Shown here: positions 52,231 through 61,683 of the stretch, piece after piece
Position numbering within the stretch: position 1 is the first letter of the stretch
How the letters are laid out: each line of letters starts with the position of its first letter
Assembly (NCBI RefSeq): GCF_004345645.1
Contig: NZ_SLWS01000006.1
Location: forward strand, 496,001-560,000
Length of the DNA stretch: 64,000 nucleotides
Direction: 5' to 3'
Origin: Actinocrispum wychmicini
GTDB lineage: Bacteria; Actinomycetota; Actinomycetes; Mycobacteriales; Pseudonocardiaceae
The notes under the pieces: generated by a model
Told to the model about the DNA's origin: nothing
Seen by the model: the letters and a program-made list of their open reading frames with translations, nothing else
The model's database searches: none
Made by a program: the position numbers and the translations under genes

Positions 52231-52279
52231 GGCGGGCAGCGTATTGGATGCCGCTCCTGAACGCTCGCGAAAGTTTCGC

Positions 52280-53194
52280 TCAGTACTCTCCGCGCACGAG
52301 GTTGTCCGGCTCTTTCCCGGCCGCGAACTGCGCGATCTGCTTGGCCGCGACGGCGTAGGCGCGGTCGAGCTGGCCGGTGACCGTACCGGCGACATGCGGG
52401 GTCAGCAGCAGGCCAGGGGCCGTCCACAGTGGATGATCGGCGGGCAGCGGCTCGGGTTCGGTGACGTCGAGCGCGGCCCGGAGCCGGCCGGCGGACAACT
52501 CGGCCAGCAGCGCGTCGGTGTCCACGACGACACCGCGGGCGGCGTTCACCAGGATCGCGCCGTCCGGCATGAGGGCGAGGAACTTCGCGTCGACCATGCC
52601 CGTGGTCCGGTCCGTGAGCGGCACCATCAAGACGACGGCGTCGTGGGTGCCGAGCAGCGACGGCAGTTCGTGCACCGACCGCACTCCGTCGCGCGCGGTC
52701 GTGCCCACCAGCGTGACCTGCGCGTCGAACGGTTCGAGCCGTCGACGCAACTGCCGGCCGAGGTCCCCCGCGCCGATGACGAGCACCTTCTTGCCCTGCA
52801 GCGTGTCGGCCCGGTGGAATGCCCATGTGCGTGCGGCCTGGGCGTGGTCGAAGTCACGCATGTCCCGGTAGATCGACAACAACGCCGCCACGACCCACTC
52901 GGCTGTGCTGCCGCCGTGGGCGCCACGACAGTTCGCGAGCTGTACGCCTTCAGGCAGGGCGCCGATCCACGCTTCGGCGCCGGCGGACAGCAACTGCACC
53001 AGCCGCAGCTTCGGCAGCAGCGGGACGATCGCCTTGGCGTGCGCGCCGCCCGGCATGCCGGGAATCAGTACCTCGGCCTCGTCGCCGCCCGGCGGCAGCG
53101 GTTCACCACGGTCGAACCGGAGCAGGTGTACGCCTTCGACGCCCCCCAGAGCGGCCATTCCGTGATCGTCAGGTACCAGAACGGTGATCGCCAT
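52280..53194 (-). CDS. D-2-hydroxyacid dehydrogenase, second paralogue
   Basis: 304 residues from ATG 53194. Short form with NAD motif VLVIGAGDLGRQLRRRL, catalytic Arg in NAARGVVVDTDA, Glu in TEPEPLPADHPLW, His in LTPHVAGTV. Similar to phosphoglycerate dehydrogenase-like proteins of unknown substrate. 50 bp upstream of the DoxX gene on the same strand. Confidence 0.9.
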   Translation of the reverse strand: MAITVLVPDDHGMAALGGVEGVHLLRFDRGEPLPPGGDEAEVLIPGMPGGAHAKAIVPLLPKLRLVQLLSAGAEAWIGALPEGVQLANCRGAHGGSTAEWVVAALLSIYRDMRDFDHAQAARTWAFHRADTLQGKKVLVIGAGDLGRQLRRRLEPFDAQVTLVGTTARDGVRSVHELPSLLGTHDAVVLMVPLTDRTTGMVDAKFLALMPDGAILVNAARGVVVDTDALLAELSAGRLRAALDVTEPEPLPADHPLWTAPGLLLTPHVAGTVTGQLDRAYAVAAKQIAQFAAGKEPDNLVRGEY

Positions 53195-53252
53195 GAAAAC
53201 AACAGTAGGATCTGTCGATTTCCGGATGCCGACTCGGGCAGACTCTGCGCTG

Positions 53253-54215
53253 ATGCACGAACACGACGTGACCTCGTCGGACGGCACGAGGATCCGCGGC
53301 TGGCGCACGGACCACCCGGGCCCGCCCGTGCTGCTGTGCCCCGGCCTGGGCACCATGCCCGAAGTGTGGCCCGCGTTGCTGCTGCCTTCCGCGGGTGTCC
53401 GCGTGCTGTCCTGGTATCACCGCGGCACCATGGGTTCGGAGCGGCCGAAGGACCCGAGCCGGATCGAACTGGCCGACCACGTGGCCGACGCGCTGGCGGT
53501 GATGGACGCCGCCGGGATCCGCCGCTGCGTGGTGATGGGCTGGTCAGTGGGGGTGATGGTGGCCGCGGAGCTCGCCCGCCGCCATCCGGAACGGGTGTCC
53601 GGCCTGTTGTTCACCGCGGGCGTCCCCGGTGACCTGTTCGGCGCGATGCTCAGCTCGTTCGGCATCCCGTCGGTCGTCCGACGCGCGATCACGCTCGGCG
53701 GCACGCACGCGCTGCGCGCACTGTCGCCGCTCGTGGACGCGATCCTGCATCGCGTGCCTGTGAACACCCTCACAGCGACCATCGCGCAGCACAGCGGACT
53801 GATGCTGCCGGGCGCGGACACCCAGGTCATCGCGTCCGTCCTGGAACGCTTCCTCCAGCACGACTGGCGTTGGTACTTCACACTGGCGTTGGCGGTCGGG
53901 TCGGTGCCCGCGCGGGAACTGCACGGCATCACGTGCCCGGTGACGGTTCTCGCCGGCAAGTACGACGTCCTGGCGTCACCGGACAAAGCGACGAAGCCGG
54001 TGGCGATGCTCCCCCAAGCTCGGGTCCGGATCGTCCCGACCAGCCACTTCCTGCCGTTGGAGGCACCGGATGCGGTCATCGAGGAGCTGCTGCTGCTGCT
54101 GCGCCGGGTGCGGGCCGTGGAGCGGGCGCGCGAGCTGGCCAGGCCGCCCGCCCGGGACCCGATCGACGCGTTGATCCCACCTCCGCTTACCTACGGTTCA
54201 CGGCTGCGTTCCTAA
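53253..54215 (+). CDS. Alpha/beta hydrolase
   Basis: 320 residues from ATG 53253; starts at 53184 or 53193 would overlap the divergent gene. Nucleophile elbow GWSVGV (Ser), oxyanion region CPGLGT, acid in AGKYDVLASPD, His in TSHFLPLEAPD. Substrate unknown. 10 bp upstream of the lipoprotein gene, likely co-transcribed. Confidence 0.87.
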   Translation: MHEHDVTSSDGTRIRGWRTDHPGPPVLLCPGLGTMPEVWPALLLPSAGVRVLSWYHRGTMGSERPKDPSRIELADHVADALAVMDAAGIRRCVVMGWSVGVMVAAELARRHPERVSGLLFTAGVPGDLFGAMLSSFGIPSVVRRAITLGGTHALRALSPLVDAILHRVPVNTLTATIAQHSGLMLPGADTQVIASVLERFLQHDWRWYFTLALAVGSVPARELHGITCPVTVLAGKYDVLASPDKATKPVAMLPQARVRIVPTSHFLPLEAPDAVIEELLLLLRRVRAVERARELARPPARDPIDALIPPPLTYGSRLRS

Positions 54216-54225
54216 CCTCGGACAT

Positions 54226-55419
54226 GTGTCACGATCCAGAAGGCGGCTGGCCGCGTACTGCGCGGTCGCGAGCGTCGCGCTCAGCGGCTGCGTCTCGTTC
54301 GCCGAGCAGCCACCGCCACAGAGCTGGACGACACAGCCCCCGCTGACCCCGGAGACCGCGCCCAACGACAACGGCGGCGGCAACGGACCGAGTGGCGGAG
54401 GCGGCCGGGGAGGCGGTGGTGGCGGTGGCCGTCCACAGCAGTCCACGGTGCCGCCCCCGCAGGGCTGCAAGGACTTCCACGACTCGGTCATCGGCACGTG
54501 CATGGACACCATCGACGCGGTGGCACCGTTCCCCAACAGCGACCCGCCGGCCGGGCTGGTCGCCGAACGTCGGTCCGGGCGCGTCATGCAGGTCCGCGCC
54601 GGCCAGGACCCGACGCCGGTCACGCGGCTCACCGTGGACGCGGCCACCGACGGCGGCCTGACCGGGCTCACCCTGTCGCCCACGTACGGCGAGGACCAAC
54701 TGGTCTACGCCTACATCACCACCGCGACGGACAACCGCCTGGTCCGGTTCGCGGCCGGCGACTCGCCCAAACCGATCCTGACCGGCATCCCCCGCGGCCA
54801 GACCGGCAACCGCGGCGCACTGACGTTGGATCGGACCGGCGCGCTCCTGCTGGCCACGGGCGACGCGGGCAACCCGGCGCTCGCCGCCGACCCCAAGTCG
54901 CTCGCGGGCAAGCTGCTGCGGATCACCGTCCAGGGCAAGGCCGCGCCGGACAACCCGGACCCGTCGTCCTCGGTGATCGCCGCCGGCCTGCACACGCCAG
55001 GCGGGCTCTGCGTGGGCACGGACGGCCGCCCCTGGGTGACCGACCGCACGCCGGACAAGGACGCGATCTTCCGCGTCGACCCCGGCAAGCCCCTCGGCAA
55101 CCCGGCGTGGAGCTGGCCGGACAAACCCGGTGTCGCGGGCTGCGTGGTCGCGCCCACCCTGCTGATGGTGGCCACGTCGACCGCCGGGAACATGCAGAAC
55201 CTGCCGCTGAACCCGGACGGCGTGGTCACCGGCAAGCCCACCGTCAGCCTGGACGCTCCACCGGACAACTACGGGCGCCTCGGCGGGATGGGCGTGCTCA
55301 ACGCCGGCATCGCCCTGGCCGGCACGGTCAACAAGAACGGCGGCCAACCCGTCTCCAGCGACGACCGAGCCGTTCTGATCGCCATCAACCCGGCGCTGGG
55401 CGGCGCCCAGAAGGACTAA
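54226..55419 (+). CDS. Lipoprotein with PQQ-sugar-dehydrogenase-like beta-propeller
   Basis: 397 residues, GTG 54226. A lipobox (ASVALSGC) gives lipid-anchoring at the Cys near residue 22. A Gly/Pro linker (about 45-75) precedes a propeller domain of GdhB type (LVAERRSGRVMQV, LTGLTLSPTYGEDQLVYAYI, LLLATGDAGNPALAADPKSLAGKLLRI). PQQ binding is not shown. Stop overlaps the tetR stop by 4 bp (convergent). Confidence 0.85.
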   Translation: MSRSRRRLAAYCAVASVALSGCVSFAEQPPPQSWTTQPPLTPETAPNDNGGGNGPSGGGGRGGGGGGGRPQQSTVPPPQGCKDFHDSVIGTCMDTIDAVAPFPNSDPPAGLVAERRSGRVMQVRAGQDPTPVTRLTVDAATDGGLTGLTLSPTYGEDQLVYAYITTATDNRLVRFAAGDSPKPILTGIPRGQTGNRGALTLDRTGALLLATGDAGNPALAADPKSLAGKLLRITVQGKAAPDNPDPSSSVIAAGLHTPGGLCVGTDGRPWVTDRTPDKDAIFRVDPGKPLGNPAWSWPDKPGVAGCVVAPTLLMVATSTAGNMQNLPLNPDGVVTGKPTVSLDAPPDNYGRLGGMGVLNAGIALAGTVNKNGGQPVSSDDRAVLIAINPALGGAQKD

Positions 55420-55988
55420 GCGACGGTGTCCCGTTCCGAGGCGTCGATCAAGTCCATGGCGACCTGGAGCGCGGCTTCGAGGCGTTCGTCCAGAGTTGAG
55501 TCGGTGTCCTTCAGGGCGAACATGCCGAAGTGCATGATCCCGAGGGACAGCCTGGCGCGCAGTTGGGCGGCCAGGGGGGCGGCCGGGTCGGTGAGGAAGG
55601 CGGCCAGGGACTCCATCCGTTCCTGACCGCGCATACCGGCGGCGAGTTCACGCAGTGAGTGCTGGTTCTCGTGGATCAGGCGCATCAGGCGGAACGCGCG
55701 GCCGTCGCCCATCGCACGCGCGTACAGACGGACCAGTTCGCGCCGGCTCTCCGGGGTCGGTTCGCGTTCCTTGGTCCACGCGATCAGCTCCTGGATGCCT
55801 TCGTCGGCGGCCTGGAAGAGGCTGCTGACGATCTCTTCCTTGGTCTTGAAGTGGTAGTAGAGCGCCGCCTTGGTGACGCCAAGGCGTTCGGCGATCTCTC
55901 GCAGCGACGTCTTGTCGTAACCCTGTTCCCCGAACAGCTCCAGGGCCACGTCCTGGATCTTCGAGCGGGTGTCCGACCGTGTGTTCAT
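55416..55988 (-). CDS. TetR-family repressor of the adjacent MFS exporter
   Basis: 190 residues from ATG 55988 with GGGAGAA upstream. HTH: LREIAERLGVTKAALYYHFKTKEEI (about 32-56). The C-terminal ligand domain is typical length. Divergent from an MFS drug exporter over an operator-like region, so it probably represses that gene and itself, with release by the exported compound. Confidence 0.92.
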   Translation of the reverse strand: MNTRSDTRSKIQDVALELFGEQGYDKTSLREIAERLGVTKAALYYHFKTKEEIVSSLFQAADEGIQELIAWTKEREPTPESRRELVRLYARAMGDGRAFRLMRLIHENQHSLRELAAGMRGQERMESLAAFLTDPAAPLAAQLRARLSLGIMHFGMFALKDTDSTLDERLEAALQVAMDLIDASERDTVA

Positions 55989-56002
55989 CGTCACTTCTCC
56001 CA

Positions 56003-56073
56003 CTTACTTGACGACCGGCTAGTGGCTAGCTTACCGTACGGCTAGCAAGTTTACTAGCCGGACGGCAAGTAAG
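56003..56073. promoter_or_regulatory. Nested palindromic operator for TetR
   Basis: Outer arms of 21 bp (56003-56023, 56053-56073; CTTACTTG...CCGGCTAGT) match as inverted repeat with 2 mismatches. Inside are two direct copies of GGCTAGC (56024-56030, 56040-56046), each containing a GCTAGC palindrome. Confidence 0.7.
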
Positions 56074-56100
56074 GACCGCCTCCTACTGGGGAGAGTACCC

Positions 56101-57660
56101 GTGACCACCATCGCACCGATCACCGAACGAACCGGAAAAGGCAAGCAGTACACGGTTTTCATAGGGCTGATGATCGGCATCCTGCTGGCGATGCTCGACA
56201 ACATGATCGTCGGCACCGCGATGCCCACGATCGTCGGCGACCTCGGCGGCCTGAACCACTTCGCGTGGGTGGTCACCGCCTACACCCTGGCCAGCGCCGT
56301 CTCCACCCCGATCTGGGGCAAGCTCTCCGACCTGTACGGCCGCAAGGGCATGTTCATGGCGGCCATCGTGGTGTTCCTGATCGGCTCGGCCCTGGCCGGG
56401 ACGTCGCACTCGATGACCGAACTGATCGCGTGGCGGGGCGTGCAGGGCCTCGGCGCGGGCGGCCTGATGGTCGGCGCCATGGCGATCATGGCCGAGATGG
56501 TCTCACCACGGGAACGCGGCAAGGTCCAGGGCCTGTTCGCGGCGGTCATGCCGGTCGCCATGGTCGGCGGCCCGCTGCTCGGCGGCTTCATCACCGACAA
56601 CCTGGACTGGCGCTGGGCGTTCTACGTGAACCTGCCGCTCGGCGTGATCGCCCTGGCCGTGGTCGGCCTCACCCTCAAGCTGCCCAAGCGCACGAACAAG
56701 GCCAAGATCGACTACTGGGGCGCGGGCCTGCTGACCCTGGGCATCGCCAGCCTGGTCCTGCTCGCCACCTGGGGCGGCACCCAGTACGCGTGGGGCTCGT
56801 GGCAGATCATCGGCCTGGGTGTGACCACGGTCGCCGCGCTGGCCGCGTTCGCCTGGGTCGAACAGCGCGTCGCCGAGCCGCTGCTGCCGCTGCGCCTGTT
56901 CAAGATCCGCAACTTCACACTCGCGTCGGTCCTGGCGTTCATGTCCGGTTTCGCGATGTTCGGCGCGGTCGGGTTCCTGCCGCAGTACCAGCAGATCGTG
57001 CAGGGCGCGTCGGCCACCAACAGCGGCCTGCTGTTGCTGCCGATGATGCTCGGCATGCTGGTCGTCTCGAACGTCGTCGGCCAGATCACCAGCCGGACCG
57101 GCTACTACCGCACGTTCCCGATGATGGGCATGGCCGCGATGGGCGTCGGCGCGGTCCTGCTGAGCACGCTCGCCATCGACACCAGCTCGTTCACGTCCAG
57201 CGTCTACATTCTGATCATCGGCGCCGGCCTCGGTTTCCTGATGGGCACGACGAACCTGATCGCGCAGAACAGCGTGGACATGCGTGACCTCGGGGTAGCC
57301 ACGAGCACGGCGACGTTCGCCCGGAGCATCGGCGGGTCGCTGGGTGTCGCGGTCCTCGGCTCGATCTTCACCAGCCGCATCCAGGACAGCCTGACCAGCG
57401 CCCTGGGCCCGGCCGGATCGCAGCTCACCAGCACCGGCGGTCAGCTGTCGCCGAAGATGATCAGCTCCCTGCCGACCACGGCGCACAACGCCTACCTGAA
57501 CGGCATCGTCGACGGGATCCAGGGCGTGTTCCTGTGGGGCGCGATCTTCATCGCCCTCGGCTTCGTGGTCTCGTGGTTCGTCAAGTCCGAACCGCTGCGC
57601 GACTTCACGGTCGCGTCCTCCTCGGAAGCCAAGCCGGTCCCGGCGATGGCCATGGACTGA
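56101..57660 (+). CDS. MFS drug:H+ antiporter, DHA2 (14-TM) family
   Basis: 519 residues, GTG 56101 behind GGGGAG. Motif A GKLSDLYGRKGMFMAAIV, motif C-like region, and LDNMIVGTAMPTIVGDLGG of TM1 are typical of EmrB/QacA transporters. 14 hydrophobic segments are visible. Regulated by the divergent TetR gene; substrate unknown. Confidence 0.93.
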   Translation: MTTIAPITERTGKGKQYTVFIGLMIGILLAMLDNMIVGTAMPTIVGDLGGLNHFAWVVTAYTLASAVSTPIWGKLSDLYGRKGMFMAAIVVFLIGSALAGTSHSMTELIAWRGVQGLGAGGLMVGAMAIMAEMVSPRERGKVQGLFAAVMPVAMVGGPLLGGFITDNLDWRWAFYVNLPLGVIALAVVGLTLKLPKRTNKAKIDYWGAGLLTLGIASLVLLATWGGTQYAWGSWQIIGLGVTTVAALAAFAWVEQRVAEPLLPLRLFKIRNFTLASVLAFMSGFAMFGAVGFLPQYQQIVQGASATNSGLLLLPMMLGMLVVSNVVGQITSRTGYYRTFPMMGMAAMGVGAVLLSTLAIDTSSFTSSVYILIIGAGLGFLMGTTNLIAQNSVDMRDLGVATSTATFARSIGGSLGVAVLGSIFTSRIQDSLTSALGPAGSQLTSTGGQLSPKMISSLPTTAHNAYLNGIVDGIQGVFLWGAIFIALGFVVSWFVKSEPLRDFTVASSSEAKPVPAMAMD

Positions 57661-57670
57661 CGGAGAAGGA

Positions 57671-57704
57671 ACCTGTGGGGCCGCTTTCGGGCGGCCCCAC
57701 AGGT
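57671..57704. terminator. Bidirectional terminator between MFS and VWA genes
   Basis: Perfect 14-bp stem ACCTGTGGGGCCGC / GCGGCCCCACAGGT (57671-57684, 57691-57704), 6-nt loop, between convergent stops. Confidence 0.75.
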
Positions 57705-57712
57705 GTGTTCGC

Positions 57713-58375
57713 TCACATACTGCGCACGAGCGTGGCGATGACCTCGTCCATCACGACGTCCGCCAGTCCGGTTCCGGCGACGGACGGCACCAGCACGGTC
57801 TTGTCCCAGGTGTCGGCGATCTCGTCCCACGGTCCGATTTCCGGGGTGAACAGCACGAGACGCTTGGCGCCCACGCCCATCGGGGAGTCGTCGCCCTGCC
57901 ACAAGTCCTGGAGGCCGTCCAGCGACCGTGGCACGGACTCGGGATAGCCGCGCGCGCGAACCGACTTCCTGTGACCCAACGGATGCGCCGACGCGTCGGT
58001 GAACATGACGATGATCTTGCGCAGGTCCCCGTCGCCGGTGCTCCACGGGGACCGGATGGCCAGCGCCAGCGCCTCCAGGCCGGACTCCGGGACGTCCCCA
58101 CCGCCGGTCGCCTTCAGCCGTGCCATGAAGGCAGCCAGTCTGTTCTTGTCGCCGGGCAACTGGAGGAAGTCCGTCTGCTCGATGACGTCGCGATCGACGC
58201 TGAAGTCGCGGAAGGCCAGGACTTTCACCCGAAGACGGCTGATGTCCATGTCCCGCTCGGCCATCGCCTCGGCCAGCTGTTCGTGGAAGCCCAGCGCGCC
58301 TTTCTTCACGGTCTCGATGATCGAGGTCATGCTCGCCGTGACGTCGACGCACAACACGATGTCCACTGCCGTCAT
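57713..58375 (-). CDS. VWA-domain protein
   Basis: 220 residues from ATG 58375. MIDAS motif CVDVTASMTSII (D-x-T-x-S variant), Thr/Gly loop ATGGGDVPESG, and Asp in IVMFTDASAHPLG. Cytosolic; no signal peptide. Related proteins accompany MoxR ATPases or tellurium genes, but no such neighbour is here. Function unknown. Confidence 0.85.
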   Translation of the reverse strand: MTAVDIVLCVDVTASMTSIIETVKKGALGFHEQLAEAMAERDMDISRLRVKVLAFRDFSVDRDVIEQTDFLQLPGDKNRLAAFMARLKATGGGDVPESGLEALALAIRSPWSTGDGDLRKIIVMFTDASAHPLGHRKSVRARGYPESVPRSLDGLQDLWQGDDSPMGVGAKRLVLFTPEIGPWDEIADTWDKTVLVPSVAGTGLADVVMDEVIATLVRSM

Positions 58376-58426
58376 GAGCCGAACGTACTGAGGAAGAGCG
58401 GTCGCGTGAATCAGCTTTGACACACA

Positions 58427-58461
58427 GCAGGCACGGCTCCCGTGCTAGAAGCCGTGCCTGC
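58427..58461 (-). terminator. gatCAB operon terminator
   Basis: Perfect 12-bp stem GCAGGCACGGCT / AGCCGTGCCTGC (58427-58438, 58450-58461), 8 bp after the gatB stop. Confidence 0.65.
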
Positions 58462-58469
58462 GCTGGGTT

Positions 58470-59975
58470 CTAGGCGCCGGAACGTTCCAGGACCAGCTCG
58501 CGGACCCGCTTGGCGTCCGCCTGGCCTTTGGTGGCCTTCATGACCGCGCCGACGATCGCGCCCGCCGCCTGGACCTTGCCGCTGCGGATCTTCTCCGCGA
58601 CGTCCGGTTGGGCCGCGAGGGCTTCGTCGACCGCGGCCGTCAGCGCCGAGTCGTCCGACACGACCTTCAGGCCGCGCTTCTCGACGACCTCGCCCGGCTC
58701 ACCCTCACCGGCGAGCACGCCTTCGACGACCTCACGGGCCAGCTTGTTGGTGAGCGTGCCGTCGCCGACGAGCTTGATCACCTCGGCCACCTGGGCCGGC
58801 GTGATCGGCAGGTCGCCCAGGTCCACGCCGCGGGAGTTGGCTTCCTGGGCCAGGTGGCTGACCCACCAGGCGCGGGCCTCCGCCGGGGCCGCGCCCGCTT
58901 CCACGGTCGCCGCGATGACGTCCACCGCGCCGACGTTCAGCAGGTCACGCAGCTCCAGGTCGGTGAGGTTCCACTCGGCCTGGATGCGCTTGCGCCGCTC
59001 CTCCGGACGCTCCGGCAGCGTGGTCCGCAGCTGCGCCACCCATTCCCGGGACGGCGCGATCGGGACCAGGTCGGGCTCGGGGAAGTACCGGTAGTCCTCG
59101 CTGGTCTCCTTGGCACGCCCGGCGGCCGTCGATCCGGTGGACTCGTCGAAGTGCCGGGTCTCCTGGCGGATCGTGCCACCGGCCGCCAGGATCGCACCCT
59201 GCCGGCCCATCTCGTGCCGCACGGCCCGTTCGACCGAGCGCAACGAGTTGACGTTCTTGGTCTCCGTCCGGGTGCCGAACTCGGTCGCGTCCTTGGCCAT
59301 CAGCGACACGTTGGCGTCACAGCGCAACGAGCCCTGATCCATCCGCACGTCGGAGACATCCAAGGCACGCAACAGATCCCGCAACGCGGAGACGTACGAG
59401 CGGGCGACCTCGGGCGCACGGGCGCCGGTGCCCACGATCGGCTTGGTGACGATCTCGATCAGCGGCACACCGGCCCGGTTGTAGTCCAGCAGCGAGTGCT
59501 CGGCGCCGTGGATCCGGCCGGTGGAACCGCCCACGTGCAAGGACTTCCCGGTGTCCTCCTCCATGTGCGCGCGCTCGATGTCCACGCGCACAACGGTTCC
59601 GTCCTCCAGCGTGACGTCCAGCCAGCCGTTGAAGCAGATCGGCTCGTCGTACTGCGAGGTCTGGAAGTTCTTCGGCATGTCCGGGTAGAAGTAGTTCTTC
59701 CGGGCGAACCGGCACCACTCGGCGACCTCGCAGTTGAGCGCCAGGCCGATCCGCATCGCGGAGGCCACCGCGACCTCGTTCACCACCGGCAGCGCGCCGG
59801 GCAGCCCCAGGCAGGTCGGGCAGACCAGGGTGTTCGGCTCCGCGCCGAACGCCACCGGGCAGCCGCAGAACATCTTGGTGTTGGTGGACAGCTCGACGTG
59901 CACCTCAAGCCCCAGCACGGGATCGAAGCGTTCGAGGACCTCGTCGTAGTCCATCAACTCGGCGGTCACAGTCAC
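58470..59975 (-). CDS. gatB: Asp-tRNA(Asn)/Glu-tRNA(Gln) amidotransferase subunit B
   Basis: 501 residues, GTG 59975 overlapping the upstream stop (GTGA). GatB binds the mischarged tRNA and activates its side chain. N-terminal PVLGLEVHVELSTNTKMFCGCP, zinc cysteines in CGCP and CPTCLG, catalytic cradle DYNRAGVPLIEIVTKP; C-terminal YqeY/tail domain present. Confidence 0.97.
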   Translation of the reverse strand: MTVTAELMDYDEVLERFDPVLGLEVHVELSTNTKMFCGCPVAFGAEPNTLVCPTCLGLPGALPVVNEVAVASAMRIGLALNCEVAEWCRFARKNYFYPDMPKNFQTSQYDEPICFNGWLDVTLEDGTVVRVDIERAHMEEDTGKSLHVGGSTGRIHGAEHSLLDYNRAGVPLIEIVTKPIVGTGARAPEVARSYVSALRDLLRALDVSDVRMDQGSLRCDANVSLMAKDATEFGTRTETKNVNSLRSVERAVRHEMGRQGAILAAGGTIRQETRHFDESTGSTAAGRAKETSEDYRYFPEPDLVPIAPSREWVAQLRTTLPERPEERRKRIQAEWNLTDLELRDLLNVGAVDVIAATVEAGAAPAEARAWWVSHLAQEANSRGVDLGDLPITPAQVAEVIKLVGDGTLTNKLAREVVEGVLAGEGEPGEVVEKRGLKVVSDDSALTAAVDEALAAQPDVAEKIRSGKVQAAGAIVGAVMKATKGQADAKRVRELVLERSGA

Positions 59976-60169
59976 TTCTCGCCGTCCTTGTCCGCGCGCA
60001 CCGAGCGGATCGTCAGCAGCACGCCGGTGATCGCGGTGAGGATGCTCGCGGCCGCGTTGACCAGCAGCAGCTTGTCCTTGTCCTGCCGGGCGGTCTGCAA
60101 CGACTTCACCGCGCTCACCGCGCCGAACACGGACCCGGCCACGCCGAGGATCCCACGCAGCTTCTTCAT
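59972..60169 (-). CDS. Small two-helix membrane protein inside the gat operon
   Basis: 65 residues from ATG 60169. Two hydrophobic segments: GILGVAGSVFGAVSAV and LLLVNAAASILTAITGVLLTI, with basic/charged linkers (KSLQTARQDKDK) and a charged tail. It overlaps gatA (TGATG) and gatB (GTGA), so translation is coupled to both. No family recognised. In M. tuberculosis pfkA sits in this gap instead. Confidence 0.8.
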   Translation of the reverse strand: MKKLRGILGVAGSVFGAVSAVKSLQTARQDKDKLLLVNAAASILTAITGVLLTIRSVRADKDGEK

Positions 60170-61683
60170 CAGGACACCTCCAGTTCGGGCACCCGGTTGA
60201 TCAGCGGGCCGCCGTCGGCAACGTTCCGGGCGACCTCGTAGGCCGCCGCCACCCGGTACATCCGGGCCTCCTGCAGTGCCGGGGCCATGATCTGCAGGCC
60301 GACCGGCAGTCCGTCGGTGCCCGACAGCCGGCTGGGCACGCTCATCGCGGGCGTACCGGCCAGGCTCGCCGGGATGGTGCACAGGTCGGCGAGGTACATG
60401 GCCATCGGGTCGTCGGTGCGTTCCCCGATCGCGAACGCGGTGGTCGGGGTAGTGGGCGAGACCAGCACGTCCACTTGCTCGAACGCGGCGGCGAAGTCGC
60501 GCTTGATCAGCGTGCGGACTTTCTGCGCCGAGCCGTAGTACGCGTCGTAGTAGCCCGACGAGAGCGCGTACGTGCCGATGATGATGCGTCGCTTGACCTC
60601 GTCACCGAAGCCCGCTTCACGGGTCATCGACATGACCTCTTCGGCGCTGTGGGCGCCGTCGTCGCCGACGCGCAGGCCGTAGCGCATCGCGTCGAAACGG
60701 GCCAGGTTCGACGAGCACTCGCTCGGCGCGATCAGGTAGTACGCCGACAGGCCGTACCCGAAGTGCGGGCACGACACCTCCACGACCTCCGCGCCGAGCG
60801 CGCGCAGTTGGTCGACGGCCTCGTCGAAGGACGCCGTCACGCCGGGTTCGTAGCCGTCGCCGGACAGCTCCCTGACCACACCGATCTTCACGCCTTTGAG
60901 TGAGCCCAACGCGCCCTCGCGGGCTGCGGCGACCACGCTGGGCACGGGCTCGTTGATGGACGTCGCGTCCAACGGGTCGTGGCCGCCGATGACCTCGTGC
61001 AGCAGCGCGGCGTCCAGAACCGTACGGGCGCACGGCCCCGCCTGGTCGAGCGACGAGGAGAACGCGACGAGCCCGTACCGCGACACACCGCCGTACGTGG
61101 GCTTCACGCCGACGGTTCCGGTCACCGCAGCGGGCTGGCGGATCGAGCCGCCGGTGTCCGTGCCGATCGCCAGCGCCGACTCGAACGCGGCCAGCGAGGC
61201 CGACGAACCGCCGCCGGAGCCGCCCGGCACGCGGGTGAGGTCCCACGGGTTGTGGGTCGGGCCGTACGCCGAGTTCTCCGTGGACGAGCCCATCGCGAAC
61301 TCGTCCAGGTTGGTCTTGCCGATGATCACGATGCCCGCTTCGAGCATCTTCCGGGTGATCGTGGCGTCGTACGGCGGCTCCCAGTTGGCCAGCATCTTCG
61401 AGCCGACGGTGGTGGGCGCGCCCCGCATGGTCACGAGGTCCTTCAGCGCCAGCGGCACGCCGGCGAGCGGCGAGGCGGGCTGCCGGCCGGCGGCCACGTC
61501 GTCGTCGACGGCCTGCGCGGCGGCGATCGCGCTCTCCGCGTTGACGTGCAGGAACGCGTGCACGGCCGGTTCGACGTCGGCGATCCGCTCCAGGTGCGCC
61601 CGCGCGACCTCGACCGCGGACACCTCCTTGGCCTGGATCTTCGCGGCCAGCTCGGCGGCGGTCAGCCGAAAAAGCTCCGTCAC
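60169..61683 (-). CDS. gatA: Asp-tRNA(Asn)/Glu-tRNA(Gln) amidotransferase subunit A
   Basis: 504 residues, GTG 61683 overlapping the gatC stop (GTGA). Amidase-signature catalytic triad: Lys in LALKDLVTMRG (about 79), cis-Ser in IGTDTGGSIRQPA, nucleophile region PGGSGGGSSASLAAF. It frees ammonia from glutamine for transamidation. Confidence 0.97.
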   Translation of the reverse strand: MTELFRLTAAELAAKIQAKEVSAVEVARAHLERIADVEPAVHAFLHVNAESAIAAAQAVDDDVAAGRQPASPLAGVPLALKDLVTMRGAPTTVGSKMLANWEPPYDATITRKMLEAGIVIIGKTNLDEFAMGSSTENSAYGPTHNPWDLTRVPGGSGGGSSASLAAFESALAIGTDTGGSIRQPAAVTGTVGVKPTYGGVSRYGLVAFSSSLDQAGPCARTVLDAALLHEVIGGHDPLDATSINEPVPSVVAAAREGALGSLKGVKIGVVRELSGDGYEPGVTASFDEAVDQLRALGAEVVEVSCPHFGYGLSAYYLIAPSECSSNLARFDAMRYGLRVGDDGAHSAEEVMSMTREAGFGDEVKRRIIIGTYALSSGYYDAYYGSAQKVRTLIKRDFAAAFEQVDVLVSPTTPTTAFAIGERTDDPMAMYLADLCTIPASLAGTPAMSVPSRLSGTDGLPVGLQIMAPALQEARMYRVAAAYEVARNVADGGPLINRVPELEVS

